Assembly: GCF_016758255.1 (NCBI RefSeq)
Contig: NZ_QYAD01000002.1
Coordinates: 248,001 to 312,000, forward strand
Origin: Leucobacter chromiireducens subsp. chromiireducens
Lineage (GTDB): Bacteria > Actinomycetota > Actinomycetes > Actinomycetales > Microbacteriaceae
Reading direction: 5' to 3'
DNA: 64,000 nt
A program made the translations under genes and the position numbers. The notes under the pieces were generated by a model. It did no database searches, had not been told where the DNA came from, and worked only from the letters and a program-made list of their open reading frames with translations. This document shows positions 57,367 through 64,000 of this stretch, one piece after another. How positions within the stretch are numbered: the stretch's first letter is position 1; the number at the start of each line of letters is the position of its first letter.

Positions 57367-58632
57367 TTAGCCGCGCGCGACCGCGATCTCGTTGGGGACG
57401 CCATCGAGAGTGGCGCTCGCGAGGGTCTTACCGCTCGTGAGATCAACGGCGTGGACGGCCTTCGCGGCGGGCTCGGTCACGTATGCGACGTCGCCGTCCA
57501 CCACGAGGGCGGGGTGCGCGTCCTGCCACTCCTTCGGCCCCTCCCAGGGCTGCACAACGGGGAACGCGTCGAGCACCTTGCCCGTCGCGGGATCGATCAC
57601 GTGGATGCTGCCGTCCGTGGAGAGGATGAACGCGTTCCCCTCGGGGCCGCGTGCCACATCGCGGAAGGTGTAGCGAATGTTCTCGGGGAGCTCCGCGACC
57701 GTGAGCGTCTCAGCCTTCGTGTCGATCAGCGTGATCGCAGTCAGGAGATATCCCTCGGCGTCCGGATCGTTCTTGTAGTCGCCCACGACGAGCGGGCTCT
57801 CCTCGGACACGAACGCATTGCCCATGCGCCCGTAGGCGTCGGGTGCGCTCAACTTCGTGAATTCCCCGTCAGTGAAGAGCAGCGCGCCGTCCTCGCACCC
57901 GAAGACAACGGCCTCGTTGGCCGCGGTTCCCTCGCCGTGGATGCCGGGGCAGTTCTCGGCTGTGGCGTGCTCGTGCCAGTGGTCATCGTGCGGGGCGAGC
58001 GCCGCTGCTCCGGTGCGCGCGTCTGCGGTGCCGACCGTGGTGAGGAGCGTGCCGTCGCCGAGCTCAATCGACACTCCGTGATGCGGGGCAGCGGCGGTGT
58101 ACTCGCGCGACTTCGGCGCGGTCGTGTTGTTCTTCGCAAGCGAATCGGTGTCGAGGATCGTGGTGCGGCCCGTGCCGTCGTCAAACAGCACCGTGTGGCC
58201 CGCGTGCCGCACGACGTGACCCGCCGCGGTCGCGGGGAAGACAAGCCCCGTGAGCTTGGCGGTGTCGGTGTCGAGCACCTCGAAGCCGCGCGAGGTGGTG
58301 ACGAGGAGGTGCTGACCATCACCGAAGTTGTTCACTCGTGTGAACTCTTCGGTGGCAAGCTCGCCCGTGGCGCTCAGCGATCCCGAGCTGACTTTGCTCG
58401 TGTCGAGGACCGTGATTCCGCCAGCCGTGGTGACCGCGAGGCGATCTGCCTGCTCGGCGTGGTTGTGATCCGCGTGGTCGTGGTCGGCGTGCGAGTGATC
58501 GGCCTTGTCTGCGGCGCCGGCCTGCGCGGTGCAGCCACTTGCGAGGAGCGCGAGGCCCGCGCTTGCCGCAACGGTGAGGAGCAGGCGGGAATGGCGCGAC
58601 GCTCGGGGGCGTGCGCGTTCGGTCTGGGTCAT
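57367..58632 (-). CDS. aztD: Zinc metallochaperone lipoprotein
   Basis: The 421-residue lipoprotein has a signal peptide with lipobox LASGC (Cys34). A His/Asp-rich stretch follows (DHSHADHDHADHNHAEQ, with histidines at about 46-58), then a beta-propeller-like body built of repeats such as ITVLDTSKVSSGSL, LVTTSRGFEVLDTDTAKL and IHVIDPATGKVLDAF. This matches AztD, an extracytoplasmic zinc-binding protein that passes zinc to the substrate-binding protein AztC. It is the last gene of the minus-strand operon, after aztC. The His-rich N-terminus is the likely zinc acquisition site. AGAAAGGG precedes the ATG. Confidence 0.88.
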   Translation of the reverse strand: MTQTERARPRASRHSRLLLTVAASAGLALLASGCTAQAGAADKADHSHADHDHADHNHAEQADRLAVTTAGGITVLDTSKVSSGSLSATGELATEEFTRVNNFGDGQHLLVTTSRGFEVLDTDTAKLTGLVFPATAAGHVVRHAGHTVLFDDGTGRTTILDTDSLAKNNTTAPKSREYTAAAPHHGVSIELGDGTLLTTVGTADARTGAAALAPHDDHWHEHATAENCPGIHGEGTAANEAVVFGCEDGALLFTDGEFTKLSAPDAYGRMGNAFVSEESPLVVGDYKNDPDAEGYLLTAITLIDTKAETLTVAELPENIRYTFRDVARGPEGNAFILSTDGSIHVIDPATGKVLDAFPVVQPWEGPKEWQDAHPALVVDGDVAYVTEPAAKAVHAVDLTSGKTLASATLDGVPNEIAVARG

Positions 58633-58691
58633 GGTTCCCTTTCTGGGGTGTTGGGGTGGGTGGTCAGCACTCGGTTGAGCGCTTGACCGGG

Positions 58692-59726
58692 CTAGTGGTC
58701 GGAACGCGTGAGACCTGACGCGATCCGTTCGGTGTTGGTGGCGAGCATCTCCGTGTAGCTCTCGGCCCCGCCGCCCGGGGGAGAGAGCGATTCGGTGAAG
58801 AGCTCAACGACGCGCACGTCGACGCCGGCCTCATCGGCGAGGACCCGCATGAGACGGTCGGGCGCAGACGACTCCGCGAAGATCGTGGGCACGCGTGCCT
58901 CCGTGATGGCGTCGACCAGTCCGCGCAAGTCCGATGCGCTGGGCGCCGCGAGTGTGGTGCCGCCCGGAATGGCAGTGCCGAGCACTCGGAAGTTGTAGCG
59001 CTCCGCGAGATAGGCGAAGACGTGATGGTTCGTGACGAGCGTCCGTTCGTTCTCGGGGATCGCGCCGAAGCGCGCACTCATCTCGGCGTCGATGCTGCCG
59101 AGCTGCGCGGCGTAGGTGGCGGCGCGCTCGGTGATGTCACTACGTGCTGCATCCCCGAACCCGGGAACGTCCCCGGTCGTGAGCGCGACGCCCATTGCAT
59201 TCACCACCTCGATCATGCGCTGCGGGTCGGTCCAGAAATGAGGGTCGGGGGTTGCGGAGCTTCGAGCGTTCTTGAGCGGAGTGATGTGATCGCCGGCCAC
59301 GAACTGTGCGCCACCGGCTGCGGCCACGCGGTCCAAATGCTGCTGCAGTCCCGCCTCGAGCCCGAGCCCGTTCGACACCACGAGTTCGGCGTGATCGAGC
59401 GCGGCCGCCTCCTGCGCGGAAATCTCAAACGAGTGAGGATCGGCGCCCGGCCGCATGAGGACGGTCACCTCGGCGGTGTCGCCCACGAGCTGCTGCACCA
59501 CGTCGCCCAGGATGTTGGTCGTGACGACGATGCTCGGCCGTGCGGCCGCGCTCGCCGCAGCGTCCCCGGCTGCCGACGCGCCGGCGTTCCCGGTTGCGCA
59601 CCCGGCAAGCAGGAGTGATGCTGCGAGCGCGCCCGTGAGCACGCGCGCCCAGCGACCTCGCGTGTGCTGGCGGCCCTCGGTGTGACCTCCGCGCGTGTGC
59701 TGACCGCGCGCGTTCCAAGCGCTCAT
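58692..59726 (-). CDS. aztC: Zinc ABC transporter substrate-binding lipoprotein
   Basis: This 344-residue cluster A-I binding protein has a long basic, His-rich N-terminus, then a signal segment and lipobox LLAGC (Cys43). Metal ligands typical of ZnuA-like proteins are visible: DPHSFEIS (His98), DPHFWTDP (His163) and TNHHVFAYLAERY (His234/235). The long linker helix lies between the two lobes. A short loop (ITPLKNARSSATPDPHFW) replaces the long His-rich loop of ZnuA, as in AztC. It delivers zinc to the AztB/AztA transporter. Its start overlaps the previous gene by four bases. Confidence 0.92.
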   Translation of the reverse strand: MSAWNARGQHTRGGHTEGRQHTRGRWARVLTGALAASLLLAGCATGNAGASAAGDAAASAAARPSIVVTTNILGDVVQQLVGDTAEVTVLMRPGADPHSFEISAQEAAALDHAELVVSNGLGLEAGLQQHLDRVAAAGGAQFVAGDHITPLKNARSSATPDPHFWTDPQRMIEVVNAMGVALTTGDVPGFGDAARSDITERAATYAAQLGSIDAEMSARFGAIPENERTLVTNHHVFAYLAERYNFRVLGTAIPGGTTLAAPSASDLRGLVDAITEARVPTIFAESSAPDRLMRVLADEAGVDVRVVELFTESLSPPGGGAESYTEMLATNTERIASGLTRSDH

Positions 59727-61033
59727 CGTCCCGTCTCCGCAAACACGGCGGGCGCCACGGCGGGGCGCAGCTCGCGGGCCACCCGGGCCCCGTCCGCGAA
59801 GTCGATCTCGAACACGGTGCCGGAGGATGGTGATGCCAGATAAGCGCGCTGCGCGTCGAGCGTGAGGGTGAGCTGCGAGCGCATCGCGGGGGCAAGGTCC
59901 TCGCCCGTGAGGAGGGGCTCTGAGAACACGGGATCCTCGTCCGCGCGCAGCACGACGACCCGGCCGGCCTCATCGAGTGCGACGACGTGCCCCTCCTCGT
60001 CGTCGACCGCGATCGCCCGGATCAGTGGCGTGGGGCTCGGAAGCCACGTCCACGTGCGGGCGCGTGTATCGAGCAGCCACGCCCCGGCGCTCGCGGTTCC
60101 ACCGGAGTTTGCTCCGAGGCCCGCCACCGTGGGCCGGCCCTTCCTGCCCGCGAACTCGGTGGGTGCCGCTCCGCCTCCGGCTGGGAGCGCGACCGGGGTG
60201 AGCGTCGGCTCGCCGCCCTCCTCCGTGGCGAGGACCGCGCCATCCGCGCAGCCGATCACGAGGGCGACCCGCGTCACCACGGCGCCGGAGGCTGCGGAGC
60301 ACGGAATGCGTGTCTTGCTCGGTGCACCATCGGAGTCGAGCACGCGGAGCTCGGTCACGCGGCCAGCGCTGTCGGCCTCGGTGATCACCGCACCGTCGCC
60401 CAGTGGGGCGATGAGCCCCTCGTGGGGCGATGTCTCGATCCGGAACCGCGCCTCGATGGTTCCGTCCGCGAGTGAGTGATTCTCGAGCAGGATCGCTTCG
60501 CCCGACCCAGCGAAGAACACGCCGGTCGTGCCAGAAGTGGCGAGCGGGCCGCCGACCACGGTGGCGGCGCCGTCTCCGGGCAGCGTGCCGAGCAGGGCTG
60601 GGGTGCCACGGTAGTAGTGGAAGTGATCCACGTGATCCCACGTCCAGACGGCGCTGTCGATCACGTCGAGACCACCCGCGTGAGAGGTGAACACGTAGCG
60701 TCCGTCGCTGGCCGCGCCGGTGGGCGGCGCGACCGCGCCGAGCTGCGACTCCTCGCCGCTCAGGAGGTCGAGCATCCCGACCGCGCCGCCGTTGTCGACT
60801 GTGACGAGGTGGAGCTGGGGCTCGGCGGCCTCGGCGGCGCCAGCGACGCTGCCGTGCCCAGCGGCGGTTTCGGAGGTGTCGGTTTTGGCGGTGTCGGGCG
60901 CGGCCGGAGCCTGGTCGGCCGCGGGCGAGCCGCAGGCGGTCAGGGTGAGCGCGAGCAGTGCGGCGGAGGCGGCGGTTCCGCGAGCGCGGCGGAGCCCTGT
61001 GCGCCTCCGAGTGGAGTGTGCAGCGTGAATCAT
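59723..61033 (-). CDS. AztD-like propeller lipoprotein, second paralogue in the zinc operon
   Basis: The 436-residue lipoprotein has lipobox TLTACGS (Cys34), a Thr/Ala/Pro-rich linker and a beta-propeller-like body. The repeats are LHLVTVDNGGAVGMLDLLSG, YVFTSHAGGLDVIDSAVWTW and AYLASPSSGTVFEIDF. A His cluster lies in WDHVDHFHYYRG (His134, 137, 139), a probable metal site. It resembles AztD in architecture but lacks the N-terminal poly-His region. Four-base overlaps on both sides (with aztB before and aztC after) place it firmly in the zinc operon. Its role is not established; a second zinc chaperone or a metal-gated partner is the simplest idea. Confidence 0.8.
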   Translation of the reverse strand: MIHAAHSTRRRTGLRRARGTAASAALLALTLTACGSPAADQAPAAPDTAKTDTSETAAGHGSVAGAAEAAEPQLHLVTVDNGGAVGMLDLLSGEESQLGAVAPPTGAASDGRYVFTSHAGGLDVIDSAVWTWDHVDHFHYYRGTPALLGTLPGDGAATVVGGPLATSGTTGVFFAGSGEAILLENHSLADGTIEARFRIETSPHEGLIAPLGDGAVITEADSAGRVTELRVLDSDGAPSKTRIPCSAASGAVVTRVALVIGCADGAVLATEEGGEPTLTPVALPAGGGAAPTEFAGRKGRPTVAGLGANSGGTASAGAWLLDTRARTWTWLPSPTPLIRAIAVDDEEGHVVALDEAGRVVVLRADEDPVFSEPLLTGEDLAPAMRSQLTLTLDAQRAYLASPSSGTVFEIDFADGARVARELRPAVAPAVFAETGR

Positions 61034-61929
61034 GCGTGGCTTTCTCGTGCGTGGTGTTCCGAGTGTGGGGGTCGTGAAAAGTGGTGAGGGGCGCTCGTGG
61101 CGGAGGGGGCGCGCGTGCGCTCGCGGAGGGCATGCGCGAGGTGGGAGCAGCCGGCCAGCGCGACGGCACTTGCCGCGATGGTTGCTCCTGCGGCGGTGCC
61201 GGCGAACCACGAGACCGAGAGCCCCGTGCCGACCGCGACCACGCCCACTGCGGAGCCCAGCACCATACGCTGCGGAATTCTGGCGCTCCACGGCGTCGCG
61301 GCCACTGCTGGCCCGAGGAGTAGCGCGACAACGAGCAGGGTGCCTACGGCCTGCGCCGACGCAACGACCGCGAGCGTGACGAGTCCGGTGAGGGCTGCCG
61401 CGGCGGGCCCGGTACGCACACCGAGCACGCGAGCGATCCGCGGATCGAATGCGAGCGCGACGAACGAGCGGTGGCCGGCGGCAGCGATCCCGATCGTGAG
61501 AACCGTGGCCCCCGCGATGACGGCGAGGTCTGTGGCCGAGATTGCGAGCACATCACCGAACAGCAGCGCGGTGGCGTCGGTGGCGAAGCTGCCGGAGTGC
61601 GACACGATGATCACGCCGAGCGCCAGCATTGCGACGAAGAGCAGGCCGATGCTGGTGTCGTAGGAGAGTTTGCCGCGGCGTTGCAGCGCGCCGATGAGGG
61701 CGCTCATGAGGGCTGCGGTGGCGGCGCCGCCGAGCATGGGCGGTAGGCCGAACAGCGTGGCGAGCGCCACTCCGGGCAGCATTCCGTGGCCGAGGGCCTC
61801 GCCGAGAAACGCCATGCCGCGAATCACCACCCAGGTGCCGACGACACTGCAGATGACGGCAACGAGCGCGCCGCCGGTGAGCGCGCGGACGAAAAACTCG
61901 GTGCCGAGCGCGTCGAAGATCCAATGCAT
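61030..61929 (-). CDS. aztB: Zinc ABC transporter permease
   Basis: The 299-residue permease belongs to the ZnuB/MntB (ABC-3) family: MAFLGEALGHGMLPGVALAT, LSYDTSIGLLFVAMLALGVI, and LAFDPRIARVLGVRTG, the cytoplasmic docking loop. About eight membrane segments are expected. The C-terminal tail is unusually His-rich (APHHFSRPPHSEHHARESHA) and could bind metal on the cytoplasmic side. It is the first gene of the minus-strand operon. TATGGT (61943-61938) lies eight bases before the ATG, and there is no Shine-Dalgarno sequence, suggesting a leaderless message under the Zur-like palindrome. Confidence 0.92.
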   Translation of the reverse strand: MHWIFDALGTEFFVRALTGGALVAVICSVVGTWVVIRGMAFLGEALGHGMLPGVALATLFGLPPMLGGAATAALMSALIGALQRRGKLSYDTSIGLLFVAMLALGVIIVSHSGSFATDATALLFGDVLAISATDLAVIAGATVLTIGIAAAGHRSFVALAFDPRIARVLGVRTGPAAAALTGLVTLAVVASAQAVGTLLVVALLLGPAVAATPWSARIPQRMVLGSAVGVVAVGTGLSVSWFAGTAAGATIAASAVALAGCSHLAHALRERTRAPSATSAPHHFSRPPHSEHHARESHA

Positions 61930-61951
61930 GGGACACGACCATACAGATATC

Positions 61952-61964
61952 GAGAATCATTCTC
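61952..61964. promoter_or_regulatory. Zur-like palindrome between divergent aztB and aztA
   Basis: GAGAATCATTCTC is a perfect 13-bp palindrome resembling Fur/Zur boxes (AATNATT core). It lies between the putative -10 of aztB (61938-61943, minus strand) and that of aztA (TAGTTT, 61972-61977, plus strand), so one site could repress both directions in zinc-replete cells. Binding by Zur is inferred. Confidence 0.75.
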
Positions 61965-61984
61965 AACATGGTAGTTTTGAACAC

Positions 61985-62689
61985 ATGGACCACGACGTCG
62001 CAATCCGGGCCACCGGGATTCACGCTGCCTACACCCGCGCCCCCGTGCTGCGCGGAATCGATCTGACGCTTGAGTGGGGAGCGGTGACCGCGCTCACAGG
62101 CGCCAACGGCGCCGGAAAATCAACGCTTCTCGAGATCCTCGCGGGTGCTCGGGATCCGGGCTCGGGGACCGTGATCCGCGCCGCACCGGTGGCGCTCGTG
62201 GTGCAGCGACCCCTCTCCCCGGCGCAGCTGCCACTCACCGTCGCGGATACCGTGCGCATCGGCGCGTCGCGGCCGGCGCGGCACGGGAGGGCACGCAGAT
62301 CCCGCGCCGAAATCACTGCCGCGGTGACGTCGGCGCTCGAATCCGTCGACCTTGTCGACCTCGCCCACCGGCCCTTCGGGGAGCTGTCGGGTGGACAGCG
62401 CCAGCGCGCGCTGATCGCGCAGGGGCTCGCGACCGGCGACCGAATCCTGTTCCTTGACGAACCCGCGGCGGGGCTCGATGTGGCCAGCCGGGAGCGCACG
62501 CGCGGCATCCTCGCCACCGCTGCTGAGCGCGGGATCGCGGTCTGCTGCGTCACGCACGACGCCGCAGACTGGGCCAGCGCAGACCGCTGGCTCCGCCTCG
62601 AAGGCGGGCGAATTGCCGAGGACTGGGCGACGTCTCGATCGACACCCCGCTCGACGCCTCACGCGGCGCGACGAGAGCGTGCTGCGTGA
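61985..62689 (+). CDS. aztA: Zinc ABC transporter ATP-binding protein
   Basis: The 234-residue ATPase has Walker A GANGAGKST, signature LSGGQRQRALIAQGL, Walker B ILFLDEPAAGLDV and the H-loop CCVTHDAADWASADR. GANGAGKST is usual for metal (Zn/Mn) ABC importers. It is divergent from the permease and binding-protein operon but shares its regulatory region. TAGTTT (61972-61977) lies seven bases before the ATG, so it is probably leaderless. It overlaps the following UPF0718 permease gene by four bases. Confidence 0.92.
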   Translation: MDHDVAIRATGIHAAYTRAPVLRGIDLTLEWGAVTALTGANGAGKSTLLEILAGARDPGSGTVIRAAPVALVVQRPLSPAQLPLTVADTVRIGASRPARHGRARRSRAEITAAVTSALESVDLVDLAHRPFGELSGGQRQRALIAQGLATGDRILFLDEPAAGLDVASRERTRGILATAAERGIAVCCVTHDAADWASADRWLRLEGGRIAEDWATSRSTPRSTPHAARRERAA

Positions 62690-63705
62690 GCGCGCAGATC
62701 ACGGCTCCCCGCACGACCGGCCACCGCGGTGGCCGCATCCGTGCGAGCGGCTTTGTCGTGCTGCTGCTCGCGCTGGGGATTCTCATTCGCCTCCTGGTGC
62801 CGGGGGAGAGCCCCTGGCTCCCGGCGACCGCGCGCGATTTCGTGACGCTCGCGCTTGCCGTCTTCATCGAGTCGCTGCCGTTTGTGGTGCTCGGCACACT
62901 CATCTCGATTGCGGTACGCATCTGGGTGCCCGACGGTGTGATCGAACGCGCGCTTCCCAAGCGGCCCTGGTTGCGTCGCGTGGCGCTGTCCTTGTTTGGG
63001 ATCGTGCTCCCGGTGTGCGAATGCGGAAACGTGCCGCTCGCGCGTGGCCTGATTCAACGTGGCTTCGCGCCGGCCGAGGCAGTGACGTTCCTCCTCGCCG
63101 CGCCCATCCTGAACCCCGTAACCATTCTCACCACCGCGCAGGCGTTTGGGTGGAACTCGGAGATCCTCCTGGCGCGCGTGCTCGGGGGGTTTGTGATCGC
63201 CAACCTCCTGGGGTGGTGGCTGAGCGGTCACCCGAGCCCTGAGCGAATGCTCACTCCCGGGTTCCGGTCAGCGTGCGCGCACCACGCCGTCGCTCCCCGG
63301 GGTGGGCGACTGCGCCGGAGCGCCGACGAGTTCCTCACCGAGACGGCGCAGCTCATGCCCGCGCTCGCCCTCGGCGCGGCCCTCGCTGGCGCGATCCAGG
63401 TGGGGGTGCCGCGCTCCGCGCTGCTCGCGCTCGGGGCCGATCCGCTGTGGTCGGTGCTCGCGCTCATCGCGCTCGCGTTTGTCGTCTCGCTCTGCGCCAC
63501 GGTGGACGCGTTCTTCATCCTGTCGGTGAGCGCGGCATTTCTGCCCGGCAGCGTGACCGCGTTCCTGCTGTTCGGCGCGATGATGGATGTGAAGATGGTG
63601 GCGCTCATGCGAACAACCTTCACCGGCAGAACGGTGGCGCAGCTCGCCGTGCTGACGGCGCTCTGCGTCGCCGCGATTGGGTGGGGGATGAACCTTGTTG
63701 CCTAG
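62686..63705 (+). CDS. UPF0718 (DUF318) family permease
   Basis: The 339-residue membrane protein has eight or more membrane segments and the family hallmark FGIVLPVCECGNVPLARGLI, with a CxC pair in a membrane segment. LLAAPILNPVTILTTAQAFG and a second-half LCATVDAFFILSVSAAFLPG are also present. UPF0718 permeases are often paired with a TIGR03943-type protein, as here. The 4-bp overlap with aztA and the shared Zur-like site suggest a zinc-related role, perhaps uptake or handling of metal or a metal-binding ligand; the actual substrate is not established. Confidence 0.88.
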   Translation: MSAQITAPRTTGHRGGRIRASGFVVLLLALGILIRLLVPGESPWLPATARDFVTLALAVFIESLPFVVLGTLISIAVRIWVPDGVIERALPKRPWLRRVALSLFGIVLPVCECGNVPLARGLIQRGFAPAEAVTFLLAAPILNPVTILTTAQAFGWNSEILLARVLGGFVIANLLGWWLSGHPSPERMLTPGFRSACAHHAVAPRGGRLRRSADEFLTETAQLMPALALGAALAGAIQVGVPRSALLALGADPLWSVLALIALAFVVSLCATVDAFFILSVSAAFLPGSVTAFLLFGAMMDVKMVALMRTTFTGRTVAQLAVLTALCVAAIGWGMNLVA

Positions 63706-64000
63706 ATCACGCTGGCTCGGCTTGCTGCTGTTCGGGTGCGGGATCGTCGCCACGCTGTCACTCGCCGCGAGCGGCAAGCTTGCCTGGTACGTGCACCCCC
63801 GCTCCGCCTGGTTCACGGTGCTGATGGCGGTCGTCGCCGCAGTTGTTCTCGTGGGCGGGGCAGCGCTCCGCGCGGCACGGCCCGAGCGGACGCGGCCGAG
63901 TGGCCCCGGGGAGCGCGGCTGGCGGCGGCGCTGGCGGTGGGTGGGCAGCGGGGCCATCGCGCTGTGCGCGGTCGGGGCAATGCTGATCCTGCCTCCCGCG
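63695..64000 (+). CDS. TIGR03943-type membrane protein, N-terminal part (runs off the window)
   Basis: A frame open to the last base begins with tandem TTG codons at 63695/63698, overlapping the end of the UPF0718 gene by about ten bases. The visible 102 residues start with PRSRWLGLLLFGCGIVATLS and LAWYVHPRSAWFTVLMAVVA, two membrane segments. A basic, Arg/Trp-rich loop (GERGWRRRWRWVG) and a third segment follow. This matches the N-terminus of the TIGR03943 family, the usual partner of UPF0718 permeases. The start codon is uncertain because no ATG or GTG fits the frame near the overlap. Confidence 0.75.
   Translation, partial: MLPRSRWLGLLLFGCGIVATLSLAASGKLAWYVHPRSAWFTVLMAVVAAVVLVGGAALRAARPERTRPSGPGERGWRRRWRWVGSGAIALCAVGAMLILPPA

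Overview
The window is a gene-dense stretch of high-GC DNA from an actinobacterium, most likely a member of the Microbacteriaceae. The grounds are base composition, the actinobacterial order dxr - site-2 protease - ispG, many lipoproteins with actinobacterial signal peptides, and a recurrent leaderless promoter layout (TANNNT followed 6-7 bases later by ATG or GTG). I cannot name the genus from the sequence alone. I see no rRNA, tRNA, CRISPR array, insertion sequence or prophage. It looks like chromosome, part housekeeping and part catabolic and stress modules.

Layout. 1-7321: a DsbA-like protein (cut by the window edge), rsmI, a small membrane protein, an FKBP lipoprotein, then dxr, the S2P protease and ispG. 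7434-10977: a PadR regulator with an ABC ATPase and an FtsX-type permease. 11011-19736: a catabolic island for amides, amino acids or peptides (Asp/Glu racemase, two hydrolases, LysR regulator, polar amino-acid ABC importer, P1-type aminopeptidase). 19798-29554: RNB nuclease, efflux pump with divergent ArsR regulator, LOG protein, UvrA-like ATPase, CPBP-like membrane protein, aroQ, trmB, HAD hydrolase. 29672-36266: amidase, GntR regulator, urea-transporter-family channel, a kinase and pseudokinase pair, and a carbamoylase-type M20 hydrolase.

36263-51095 can be read as one metabolic programme. A minus-strand operon encodes a gamma-glutamyl-amide synthetase of the glutamine synthetase family, a gamma-glutamyl hydrolase, an aldehyde dehydrogenase, an SDR dehydrogenase and a FadR-type regulator. 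Divergent from it is an ethanolamine-permease-like transporter. There is no amine oxidase, but there is an alcohol-type dehydrogenase. This fits ethanolamine being glutamylated, oxidised twice and released as glycine. Immediately downstream lie a tandem glycine riboswitch and gcvP-gcvT-gcvH-glyA-sdaA, which would take glycine to serine and pyruvate.

51123-57211: an MFS permease; a sulfide/persulfide module (CstB-like persulfide dioxygenase-rhodanese, a 61-residue Cys/His-rich protein, two G-tract operators and a CsoR-family regulator that lacks the copper-ligand histidine, so CstR-like); a GNAT protein; an AraC regulator; and a second efflux pump. 57367-64000: a zinc uptake locus of the Azt type (aztD, aztC, a second propeller lipoprotein, aztB, and divergent aztA) around one Zur-like palindrome, followed by a UPF0718 permease and the start of a TIGR03943-type partner that runs off the window.
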